Assembly (NCBI RefSeq): GCF_004366035.1
Contig: NZ_SOEE01000003.1
Coordinates: 124,001 to 188,000 of the forward strand
DNA from: Cytobacillus oceanisediminis
Lineage (GTDB): Bacteria > Bacillota > Bacilli > Bacillales > Cytobacillaceae
Direction of reading: 5' to 3'
Length of the DNA: 64,000 bases
Of this stretch, positions 9,173 through 16,121 are shown piece by piece. A program made the position numbers and the translations under genes. Every line of letters begins with the position of its first letter. Within the stretch, counting starts at the first letter, position 1. Under the pieces are notes generated by a model. That model was not told the DNA's origin, did no database searches, and was given only the letters and a program-made list of their open reading frames with translations.

Positions 9173-9837
9173 TTCAATCCGAATACTTTTGGTCACCGGT
9201 TAAACTCTCACTGGAAATTGCCTCTATATCGCTTCTCGCTGTTTTAGTGATAGGTGTTATAGCTGCAAAACTGATGGCAAATCGGACGTTTAAAGGCCAG
9301 GCAATTATAGATACTTTGCTGCTTTTGCCATTGGTCCTTCCTCCTTCCGTTGTAGGATTTCTGCTTATTGTGATTTTTGGAAAGCAATCTTTCGTCGGAC
9401 GAGGGATTGAATGGCTGTTTAACGGGCCAGTCATTTTCACGTGGTGGGCTGCTGTTATTGCAGCGGCCGTTGTAGCCTTTCCACTGATGTATCAATCTGC
9501 CAGGGCTGGTTTTGAATCCATTGACAATGAGATTGAAGACGCCTCAAGAGTCGATGGTGCATCTGATTTAAAGGTTTTTCTTTATGTAACGATGCCGCTT
9601 GCTTCTAAAGCTATCATGACAGGAGCAATATTAAGCTTTGCGAGGGCAATAGGGGAATTTGGAGCCACATTAATGTTTGCAGGCAATATTCCCGGAAAGA
9701 CACAAACACTTCCCACCGCGATCTACGTTGCTATGGATTCAGGGGATATGGAACTGGCTTGGATGTGGGTTTCAATTATTTTACTGATATCAACTTCCAT
9801 GCTTGTGTTCATGAATTTTATTAAGAAACGTTTCTAG
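9169..9837 (+). CDS. modB: molybdate ABC transporter permease ModB
   Basis: 222 aa, five predicted membrane segments. The ABC-permease EAA loop is EDASRVDGASDLKVFLYVTM (about 124-143), and ARAIGEFGATLMFAGN is the conserved ModB/CysT-type loop. It would form the membrane channel for molybdate. The ATG overlaps the modA remnant stop, so translation was coupled. No modC ATPase follows, and the binding protein is truncated, so this operon alone cannot make a working importer. A strong terminator follows. Confidence 0.85.
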   Translation: MIQSEYFWSPVKLSLEIASISLLAVLVIGVIAAKLMANRTFKGQAIIDTLLLLPLVLPPSVVGFLLIVIFGKQSFVGRGIEWLFNGPVIFTWWAAVIAAAVVAFPLMYQSARAGFESIDNEIEDASRVDGASDLKVFLYVTMPLASKAIMTGAILSFARAIGEFGATLMFAGNIPGKTQTLPTAIYVAMDSGDMELAWMWVSIILLISTSMLVFMNFIKKRF

Positions 9838-9875
9838 AAAGGCGGAATGCAGTCATGCAATCCGCCTTTTATTTC
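9838..9875 (+). terminator. intrinsic terminator
   Basis: AAAGGCGGA/TCCGCCTTT stem with an inner TGCA/TGCA extension (one mismatch), GTCA loop, then TTTTATTTC. Ends the modB transcript. Confidence 0.85.
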
Positions 9876-9900
9876 TGAGGACATTGGATTAATTCACGTC

Positions 9901-10018
9901 GATGAGCGCCATTAACTGCTTCTGACTCTTCCTGAAAGGCACTAATCTCATGGATAAGCGCCATTGGCTGCTGCTGATTCATCCTAAAAGGCACTATTCT
10001 TATTGATAGGTGCCATTG
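9901..10018. repeat. 52-bp tandem repeat, about 2.3 copies, with internal inverted repeats
   Basis: Units begin at 9901 (GATGAGCGCCAT), 9953 (GATAAGCGCCAT) and 10005 (GATAGGTGCCAT), an exact 52-bp period. At each unit junction GGCACTAATC or GGCACTATTC faces GATAAGCGCC or GATAGGTGCC, forming imperfect hairpins (GGCnCTnATC/GATnAGnGCC). Spacer-like parts differ between copies. Not a CRISPR: no conserved long repeat and only two spacers. Confidence 0.7.
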
Positions 10019-10055
10019 AACCATGAATCGCACAGCCAGGCTAAGGGAGGGAGAA

Positions 10056-10214
10056 ATGCTTGCAGTCATATTCGCATGCATTATTATCACAGGGATAAGC
10101 CTGTTAACAGCCGATGTATTTTTCCTGACCGAAGCTGCTCCTGGTGAGTGGCAGCTTATAAGAAGGCATATTGGAGCTGGTATTTTTTTAGTAAATAATC
10201 TTTTAATAAAATGA
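10056..10214 (+). CDS. small hypothetical membrane peptide
   Basis: 52 aa starting MLAVIFACIIITGISLL, one hydrophobic helix, then a short polar stretch and an amphipathic tail. AAGGGAGGGAG lies immediately before the ATG, a strong ribosome site, and is the main reason for the call. It lies between the tandem repeat and the convergent alcohol dehydrogenase. No family recognised; could be a chance ORF or a gene tail. Confidence 0.4.
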   Translation: MLAVIFACIIITGISLLTADVFFLTEAAPGEWQLIRRHIGAGIFLVNNLLIK

Positions 10215-10244
10215 TTTTTAGATGAAGAACAGGAATATCCCATA

Positions 10245-11444
10245 TTAGTCTTTGATCAGCTGGTACAGTCTAAACATATCATCTCTGCTGAAGATTTTCG
10301 GAACAGGATACAGGGGATTGGCTTCCTTTAAGGCACGTTCAGCCATGATTGGAATGTCACTGTCTTGAATTCCGCTCACTTTTGGCGGAATCCCCATTCT
10401 GCTGTTTAGGGATTTTATGCTTAGAATAAAATTTTTGGCTTTGACTTCAGCCGAATCTGACGTATTGCCAATACGAGCGGCCACTGCCAGCTCAGCCAAA
10501 GGATCCCATACTGCCTCTCCATAATGCTCCAGGACATATGGAAGGATGACGGCATTTGCCAAACCGTGTGGGACCGAATAAAAACCTCCGAGCGTATGGG
10601 CAATAGCATGAACATTGCCAACATACGCCCTGGTGAAAGCCAGTCCTGCAAGATAAGCAGCTTTTTGCATCTTGGCTCTTGCCGTCAGGTTTTCGCCATT
10701 CTGGTATGTTTCATAAAGATTATCATAAATAAGCCGGACTGCATCAATGCTGAATTTTCTAGTATCAGCTGTATTGCTTCTGCCAATGTAGGCTTCGATG
10801 GCATGGGTTAGTGCATCCATACCGGTTGCAGCTGTTATATGAGGAGGCATTTTTAATGTAATCAACGGGTCAAGTACTGCATAATGCGGGATTAAGTTCA
10901 AATCAATGATCGCATATTTTTCGTGTGATTCGCTGTCAGTTATGACCGCTGCAACAGTGGCTTCACTTCCTGTACCTGCTGTGGTTGGAACTGCAAAAAT
11001 GGGGGGGAGCTCTTTTCTAACCTTAAATTGGCCTTTCAATTGTGAAATGCTTTTCTCTGGCCTCACAACTCTTGCACCAACTCCTTTGGCGCAATCCATC
11101 GGAGAACCCCCGCCAAAAGCAATAATCCCCTGGCAATCATTCTTTTTATATGCTTTCAATGCTTCTTCTATATTCGTAATTGTAGGATTTGAAATGGTTT
11201 TATCATATATATTAAATTCAATGTTTTTTTTCTGTAAATTTGAAAGCAAACCATCCATTAGGCCAAGAGCACTGATGCCGCTGTCAGTTACAATCAGAAT
11301 TCTGCTGATTTCTTTCTTCTTAATAACATCAGGAAGCTTGTCCAGGCTGTTGGCACCTTCTAATAATTCCGGTTCCCGCCATGGCAGAAAAGGCGATGCC
11401 AGCTTGAAGGTTTTTTGAACCATTCGGCAGTATGCACTATACAT
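10245..11444 (-). CDS. iron-containing (group III) alcohol dehydrogenase
   Basis: 399 aa, the usual family length. The N-terminal NAD-binding part has AFGGGSPMDCAKGVG near residue 114 and PTTAGTGSEAT near 153. The iron-binding domain has DALTHAIEAYIGR (Asp and His ligands near 209-213) and later HAIAHTLGGFYSVPHG (two more His). Oxidises or reduces primary alcohols/aldehydes with NAD(P) in the cytosol. GGAGGGG precedes the ATG. It is divergent from the quinone-stress operon, which may mean related aldehyde detoxification, though I see no MhqR-type box on its own side. Confidence 0.9.
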   Translation of the reverse strand: MYSAYCRMVQKTFKLASPFLPWREPELLEGANSLDKLPDVIKKKEISRILIVTDSGISALGLMDGLLSNLQKKNIEFNIYDKTISNPTITNIEEALKAYKKNDCQGIIAFGGGSPMDCAKGVGARVVRPEKSISQLKGQFKVRKELPPIFAVPTTAGTGSEATVAAVITDSESHEKYAIIDLNLIPHYAVLDPLITLKMPPHITAATGMDALTHAIEAYIGRSNTADTRKFSIDAVRLIYDNLYETYQNGENLTARAKMQKAAYLAGLAFTRAYVGNVHAIAHTLGGFYSVPHGLANAVILPYVLEHYGEAVWDPLAELAVAARIGNTSDSAEVKAKNFILSIKSLNSRMGIPPKVSGIQDSDIPIMAERALKEANPLYPVPKIFSRDDMFRLYQLIKD

Positions 11445-11653
11445 ACCCTCACCCCCCTCCTAATTTTATCGGAAAATTCTAATATTATAACTTATATATA
11501 CCTTTATGTTAAAGATGAAGTCAATATGCTGAATGTTATAAAATGGTCAGAATTTAATAATGTGTTAAAACACTTGGCTTAACAAATTAAGCATCCGTCC
11601 CATCCTTTCTCGTTTTCTTTGCGGAATGAGAAGGAATTCTTCATTCCGGAAGA

Positions 11654-11682
11654 TTGACACAATCATAAATGTATTTTATAAT
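11654..11682 (+). promoter_or_regulatory. sigma-A promoter of the mhqR-like operon
   Basis: Consensus TTGACA (11654-11659), 17 bp, TATAAT (11677-11682). The operator begins at the next base, a classic repressor-blocks-initiation layout. Just upstream, CGGAATGA (11622-11629) and TCATTCCG (11641-11648) form a separate hairpin of unknown role. Confidence 0.9.
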
Positions 11683-11700
11683 TATCTCGAAATCAAGATA
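11683..11700. promoter_or_regulatory. MhqR-type operator 1
   Basis: The 18-bp imperfect palindrome TATCTCGAAATCAAGATA resembles the Bacillus subtilis MhqR box (TATCTcgaattcgAGATA). It directly follows the -10 element and lies before the MarR gene, so autorepression is expected. Confidence 0.75.
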
Positions 11701-11730
11701 AATTAATTCGAGGTATTGGCAGGTGATAAT

Positions 11731-12159
11731 ATGAAAAGGTCGTGCCCTAACCCGGCATTCCTTATTCTCATGCAGACATCCAAATCCATTCATGAATGCA
11801 TAAAGGACAGTATCACCAATTATAGCCTTAGCATGACTGAGTTTTCAGTGCTGGAAGCTCTATACCATAAAGATATGCAGACGATACATGAAATTGGAAA
11901 GAAGATATTAATTACGAGCGGCTCGATGACTTATGTAATAGATAAGCTTGTGGAAAAGGGATATGCCAAACGAATCGCATGTCCGAATGACCGCCGGGCG
12001 ATTCATATTGGTTTAACTGATCAAGGAAATAAGTTATTGGAAGAGATTATGCCGGAACACCAGGAATGGGTGAACACTTTTTTTGAAGAGCTGAATTCAG
12101 CTGAGCTGGATCATTTAATAAATTTACTTGAAAAAGTTAAAAAACGGACAGAGATTTAG
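11731..12159 (+). CDS. mhqR: MarR family repressor, MhqR-like
   Basis: 142 aa winged helix. The recognition helix and wing lie in ILITSGSMTYVIDKLVEKGY (about 69-88) and PNDRRAIHIGLTDQG (about 93-107), the latter being the D-R-R wing of MarR. Family knowledge: MhqR represses ring-cleaving dioxygenase, hydrolase and quinone reductase genes and is relieved by catechol or quinone stress. The same gene set lies downstream. ATG 11731 with AGGTG is preferred over TTG 11716. Assignment to MhqR rests on operator and context. Confidence 0.8.
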   Translation: MKRSCPNPAFLILMQTSKSIHECIKDSITNYSLSMTEFSVLEALYHKDMQTIHEIGKKILITSGSMTYVIDKLVEKGYAKRIACPNDRRAIHIGLTDQGNKLLEEIMPEHQEWVNTFFEELNSAELDHLINLLEKVKKRTEI

Positions 12160-12165
12160 ATCTAA

Positions 12166-12183
12166 TATCTTGAATTGAATATA
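12166..12183. promoter_or_regulatory. possible MhqR-type operator 2
   Basis: TATCTTGAATTGAATATA, immediately after the regulator's stop, keeps the TATCT half and the spacing of operator 1, but the right half is weaker (14 of 18 positions symmetric). It may add control between the regulator and the dioxygenase gene. Confidence 0.4.
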
Positions 12184-12247
12184 TTTGAATTGAAATGAGT
12201 TTTATTGACTGAATTTAGGTTACATTAAATAGGAAGAGGTGTTCACA

Positions 12248-13185
12248 GTGGGCAGAAAAACTAGTGGATCCATCATATCACTGCCATCGTCGGCCATCCG
12301 CAGGAGAATGTCGATTTCTATGCAGGAGTACTAGGTTTGAGATTGGTCAAACAGACCGTAAATTTTGATGATCCCGGCACTTATCATTTGTACTTTGGCA
12401 ATGAAGAAGGAAAGCCGGGGACAATCATTACTTTCTTTCCATGGGCAAATGCTTTCCAGGGAGTCATAGGGGATGGCCAGGTTGGGGTCACTTCCTATGC
12501 CATTCCCAAGGGTGGCCTTGGATTTTGGCAAGACAGATTTGAGAAATTTAATATTTCTTACACAATGGAAAAAAGATTCGGAGAAGAATCGATAAAGGTT
12601 CTTGATCCGCATGGCCTTGTATTAGAAATGGTAGAAAGGGATGAGGGAGAGACTAATACATGGTCTTTTGGAGGCGTCACTCCAGATGTTGCAATAAAAG
12701 GTTTTGCAGGGGCGACTCTTTATTCATCCCAGCCTGAACAAACGGCACATCTGCTTGAAAGGGTATTGGGCCTTGAACGTATTGGGGAAGATGGAGAAAT
12801 GATTCGGTTCCAATCCACTTCCCAAATCGGCAATATCATAGACCTGAAAAAGATTTCCGGCAAGCGCGGCCAGATGGGTGTCGGTACAGTCCATCATATC
12901 GCCTGGCGGGCAGAAGATGACGAGGATCAATTGGAGTGGCAGGAATATGTTAGGTCGAATGGATATGGCGTGACGCCAGTCAGGGACCGGAATTACTTTA
13001 ATGCCATTTATTTTCGGGAGCAAGGGGAAATTCTATTTGAGATTGCAACCGACCCTCCTGGATTTGCGCATGACGAATCACCTGGGAAAATGGGAGAGAA
13101 GCTGATGCTTCCTGAACAATATGAGGATAAGAGAAATCGCATCGAGCGGAAATTAATCCCTATTGAAGTTAGGGAACTGGATTAA
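12248..13185 (+). pseudogene. VOC ring-cleaving dioxygenase (MhqA/E/O-like), frameshifted near the start
   Basis: AGGAAGAGGT followed 7 nt later by GTG 12248 opens MGRKTSG, then hits a -1-nt frame change near 12267. The family sequence IHHITAIVGHPQENVDFY resumes from 12268 in another frame, where a TAG at 12262 blocks any upstream start. The rest (to 13185) is intact, with two VOC modules including YHLYFGNEEGKPGT and VHHIAWRAEDDEDQ. The first metal-ligand His lies in the frameshifted part. A late TTG start at 12337 would lose it. Either a true inactivating deletion (GGAATCC to GGATCC) or a sequencing error. Confidence 0.8.
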
Positions 13186-13205
13186 AACGAAAAGGGGAAG
13201 ATACT

Positions 13206-13808
13206 ATGAAACATATTTTTCAACAAGGAAAAGATCCTTCTAAACCTTTATTATTGCTGCTTCACGGGACAGGAGGTACAGAAACTGACCTGCTTCCGCT
13301 TGCAGGGCATATTGATCCGGAGGCCTCTGTTCTAAGTGTGCGCGGAAATGTGCTGGAAAATGGGATGCCGAGATTTTTCCGCAGACTGGCAGAAGGTGTC
13401 TTTGATGAAGAAGATTTGATTTTTCGCACTAAAGAATTAAACGGATTTTTAGATGAAGCTGCACAGAAATACAAATTTAAGCGTGAAAACATAGTGGCAA
13501 TTGGCTATTCGAATGGAGCTAATATTGCAGGAAGCTTATTATTCCATCATGAAAACTCCTTAAGAGCAGCGATCCTGCACCATCCGATGGTTCCAAGGCG
13601 TGGTGCTGAATTGCCTGATCTTAGCGGAACATCAGTATTTATCGCTGCAGGAACCAATGACCCGATTTGTCCTCCAGAAGAATCCACCGATTTACAGTCT
13701 TTATTGGAACGTGCAGGAGCGAAAGTCGAGCTTCACTGGGAAAGTTTTGGACACCAATTAACCATGGGTGAAGTTCAGGCTGCAGCCCGCTGGTATAAAC
13801 AAATATAA
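13206..13808 (+). CDS. mhqD: MhqD-like carboxylesterase/phospholipase-type hydrolase
   Basis: 200 aa, the same length as B. subtilis MhqD. Alpha/beta hydrolase with LLLHGTGG (oxyanion hole, near 18), nucleophile elbow AIGYSNGANIAG (Ser near 102), Asp in GTNDPICP (near 151) and His in SFGHQLT (near 182). AAGGGGAAG precedes the ATG, 20 nt after the dioxygenase stop. In the MhqR regulon this enzyme is induced together with the ring-cleavage enzyme in quinone and hydroquinone resistance. Confidence 0.85.
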   Translation: MKHIFQQGKDPSKPLLLLLHGTGGTETDLLPLAGHIDPEASVLSVRGNVLENGMPRFFRRLAEGVFDEEDLIFRTKELNGFLDEAAQKYKFKRENIVAIGYSNGANIAGSLLFHHENSLRAAILHHPMVPRRGAELPDLSGTSVFIAAGTNDPICPPEESTDLQSLLERAGAKVELHWESFGHQLTMGEVQAAARWYKQI

Positions 13809-13918
13809 AATTAGTTAATGCAATATTTAAAAGGGAAGAGAATGAAAGAATAGGCGGTGCTGACATGGGTATCCTATCATGGTTATTTGGAAATTCAACT
13901 AAAAAGGAGACGATTCAT

Positions 13919-14530
13919 ATGGAAAATGTGAAATTGGCAGTCATTTTTTACAGCATGGGCGGAACAAACTATCAATTGTCTAAATGGGCGGAGGAAGGCG
14001 GCAAAGAAGCTGGTGCTGAAGTAAAAGTTTTTAAGGTTCCAGAACTTGCACCGCAATCTGCAATTGAAGGCAATCCTGTATGGAAAGCAACTGTCGAGGC
14101 GACAAAAGATGTGCCTGAAATTAAGCCGGATGATCTTGAATGGGCAGATGCCATTATATTCAGCGTACCGACCCGTTTCGGCAATATGCCTTCCCAAATG
14201 AAGCAGTTCCTTGATACAACTGGCGGTCTTTGGGCGAAAGGAAAGCTTGCGAATAAGGCTGTAAGTGCAATGACATCAGCCCAAAATCCGCATGGGGGCC
14301 AGGAAGCAACTATTCTTTCCCTTTATACTACAATGTATCATTGGGGAGCGATTGTGGCTGCTCCTGGATATACAGATCCGGTTCTCTTCGGAGCAGGCGG
14401 CAATCCGTATGGAACTAGCGTAACGGTTGACCAGGATGGGAAAATGATTGAAGATGTCAAGGAAGCTGTTAAGCATCAGGCGAAAAGAACCGTCACAGTT
14501 GCCGGGTGGATTAAAAAAGGTAATCAGTAA
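13919..14530 (+). CDS. wrbA: NAD(P)H:quinone oxidoreductase, WrbA family
   Basis: 203 aa from ATG 13919, matching WrbA length. Flavodoxin-like: MENVKLAVIFYSMGGTNYQL (FMN phosphate loop), FSVPTRFGNMPSQMKQFLD (about 78-96) and MTSAQNPHGGQEATILSLY, all characteristic of WrbA. It reduces quinones by two electrons, avoiding semiquinones. AAAGGAG lies 9 nt upstream; an in-frame ATG at 13865 would add 18 residues with a poorer site. Fits the quinone-stress operon. Confidence 0.85.
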   Translation: MENVKLAVIFYSMGGTNYQLSKWAEEGGKEAGAEVKVFKVPELAPQSAIEGNPVWKATVEATKDVPEIKPDDLEWADAIIFSVPTRFGNMPSQMKQFLDTTGGLWAKGKLANKAVSAMTSAQNPHGGQEATILSLYTTMYHWGAIVAAPGYTDPVLFGAGGNPYGTSVTVDQDGKMIEDVKEAVKHQAKRTVTVAGWIKKGNQ

Positions 14531-14538
14531 TCAGAGAT

Positions 14539-14568
14539 GGAGCAATTGTTTTTCAATTGCTCCCTTTA
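14539..14568 (+). terminator. terminator or attenuator hairpin before pirin
   Basis: Perfect 10-bp stem GGAGCAATTG/CAATTGCTCC around T5, followed by only CTTTA. Probably partial termination, leaving pirin at a lower level. Confidence 0.6.
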
Positions 14569-14590
14569 CATGTAAAAGGAGAGATGGCGA

Positions 14591-15436
14591 ATGGAAAATG
14601 AGGAGATAACTAAGCGGAGAATTGCTTCAATTAGGAAAGTATATCTGCAGGAGCATAGCTCCATTCATGCAGCTGGCCCTGTGATAGAACCTGGGAATTG
14701 GGAAAAGTTTGACCCATTCCTTCTGATGATGGAGGATAAATTTCAAAAAGGCGCGTTTGACATCCATCCCCATCGCGGTATAGAAACCGTAACTTATGTC
14801 ATTGAAGGGGCTATTGAACATTTCGATAGTCATTCCGGTGAGGGAGGCGTGTTAGGGCCTGGAGATGTTCAATGGATGACAGCAGGCAGCGGTGTTGTTC
14901 ATAACGAAGTGCCATCAGAAGGAATAATTGCCCATTCGCTGCAGCTGTGGATCAATCTTCCCAGCGAGAAGAAAATGACAGCGCCAAGATATCAAAATCT
15001 TAAAGGCAGTGAAGTTCCTGTCAGAGAGGAAGATGGCGTTATTTTTAAAGTTTTCTCCGGATCTTCGAAGGGGGTTGTATCTCCTGCCTTAAATCATGTG
15101 CCTGTAACGATGGTTGAAGTTAGGATGAAAAAAGGCGCGGCAGCCTCGCAAGACCTGCCTGGAAGCTTCAAGGGCTTTATCTATATTTTAGAAGGCAGCG
15201 GGGTTTTTGGAGATAATGAAGCATATGCAGTAAAAGGCCAGGTTCTTGAATTGGGAGATGGCGGGAACGCTGGAAGCGAAATTTTCGTCAAAGCCGAAGA
15301 GCCTTTGCGTTTTTTACTATATGCAGGCGAGCCGGTCAAAGAAAAGATAGTTGCACGTGGACCGTTTGTTATGAACACGGAAGAAGAGATACGAACCGCA
15401 TATAAGGAGTATATGGAAGGTACCTTTCTAAAATAA
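14591..15436 (+). CDS. pirin family protein
   Basis: 281 aa bicupin. The N-terminal cupin has HPHRGIETVTYVIEGAIEH and GVVHNEVPSEG, giving the three His and one Glu that bind iron in pirins; the C-terminal cupin begins at LPGSFKGFIYILEGSG. Several pirins (e.g. YhhW) have quercetinase activity, so a role in aromatic/quinone detoxification fits the operon. AAAGGAGAG precedes the ATG. Confidence 0.85.
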   Translation: MENEEITKRRIASIRKVYLQEHSSIHAAGPVIEPGNWEKFDPFLLMMEDKFQKGAFDIHPHRGIETVTYVIEGAIEHFDSHSGEGGVLGPGDVQWMTAGSGVVHNEVPSEGIIAHSLQLWINLPSEKKMTAPRYQNLKGSEVPVREEDGVIFKVFSGSSKGVVSPALNHVPVTMVEVRMKKGAAASQDLPGSFKGFIYILEGSGVFGDNEAYAVKGQVLELGDGGNAGSEIFVKAEEPLRFLLYAGEPVKEKIVARGPFVMNTEEEIRTAYKEYMEGTFLK

Positions 15437-15447
15437 GAAGTGGGTGA

Positions 15448-15474
15448 GGAGCAATCATATGGTTGCTCTTTTTT
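15448..15474 (+). terminator. intrinsic terminator
   Basis: GAGCAA/TTGCTC stem closing on TCATATGG, then T6; end of the quinone-stress operon. Confidence 0.75.
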
Positions 15475-15555
15475 GCTGGGAGTATTGGTTTTCAGAAGGA
15501 CATTACCTGTTTTTTAGAGAAGTACTGATCAAATCCAAATAAGGAGCTGGCTATT

Positions 15556-15978
15556 TTGTACAAAGTTAAAACCAAAGAGAACGATAACAGTGTAATTGAA
15601 TTTATTGAAAAAGTTGAGAGTCCTAAAAAGAGAGAGGATGCTTATAGGCTGCTGGATATCTTTACAGAAACGACCGGCTATCAGGCAAAAATGTGGGGAC
15701 CAAGCATCATTGGCTTTGGTTCGTATCATTATAAATATGCAACTGGTCATGAAGGGGATGCACCACTTGTTGGCTTTTCGCCAAGAAAGGCAAAAATAAG
15801 CCTTTATTTTGCACCCGGGGATAAAAAAAGAGATGAATTGCTTGAAAGGTTTGGGAAACATACAACAGGAAAAGCTTGTGTTTACATAAATAAGATTACA
15901 GATATCGATTCAGAAGTGCTAAAGGAATTAATTATTCAATCAATTGATTTTTTAAGGGAGACTTACCCGGAGCAATAG
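15556..15978 (+). CDS. DUF1801 family protein
   Basis: 140 aa. It has the pattern of the YdhG/DUF1801 fold: KREDAYRLLDIF, MWGPSIIGFGSYHYKY, FSPRKAKISLYF, GKACVYINKITDID. Cytosolic, no known enzymatic activity. The start codon at 15556 is a TTG with AAGGAG about 8 nt upstream. The following 140 nt up to the glycosyltransferase hairpin hold a TATAAT at 16049-16054. Confidence 0.75.
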   Translation: MYKVKTKENDNSVIEFIEKVESPKKREDAYRLLDIFTETTGYQAKMWGPSIIGFGSYHYKYATGHEGDAPLVGFSPRKAKISLYFAPGDKKRDELLERFGKHTTGKACVYINKITDIDSEVLKELIIQSIDFLRETYPEQ

Positions 15979-16066
15979 GTAATACAACCTATAAATATTC
16001 TCGAAACCATGCGGCAGAACTGCAAGATTCATCCGGATGGGATTCTAGTATAATTTTCGTGGTTAC

Positions 16067-16118
16067 TTCACCTTCAGTATGATATATTTTCAGTTAAGTA
16101 TATTATGTTGAAGGTGAG
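16067..16118 (+). promoter_or_regulatory. 20-bp hairpin enclosing the glycosyltransferase ribosome site
   Basis: TCACCTTCA (16068-16076) pairs perfectly with TGAAGGTGA (16109-16117). The pairing continues inward through about 11 more A-T, G-T and T-A pairs to a 10-nt loop at 16088-16097. The right arm contains the AAGGTGA Shine-Dalgarno of the gene starting at 16122. In RNA this would hide the ribosome site; as DNA it could be an operator. Confidence 0.6.
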
Positions 16119-16121
16119 ATT

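Noticed and set aside
9901..10018. CRISPR array
   Set aside because: Only 2.3 units, diverged, with no cas genes; the Cas4-like protein at 59 kb is remote, solitary and probably inactive.
9869..10243. 124-codon minus-strand open frame
   Set aside because: It runs across a terminator and the tandem repeat, has no ribosome site and no family-like sequence.
12337..13185. Starting the VOC dioxygenase at TTG 12337
   Set aside because: It would drop the first metal-binding His and the whole first strand; the true start is GTG 12248 with a frameshift.
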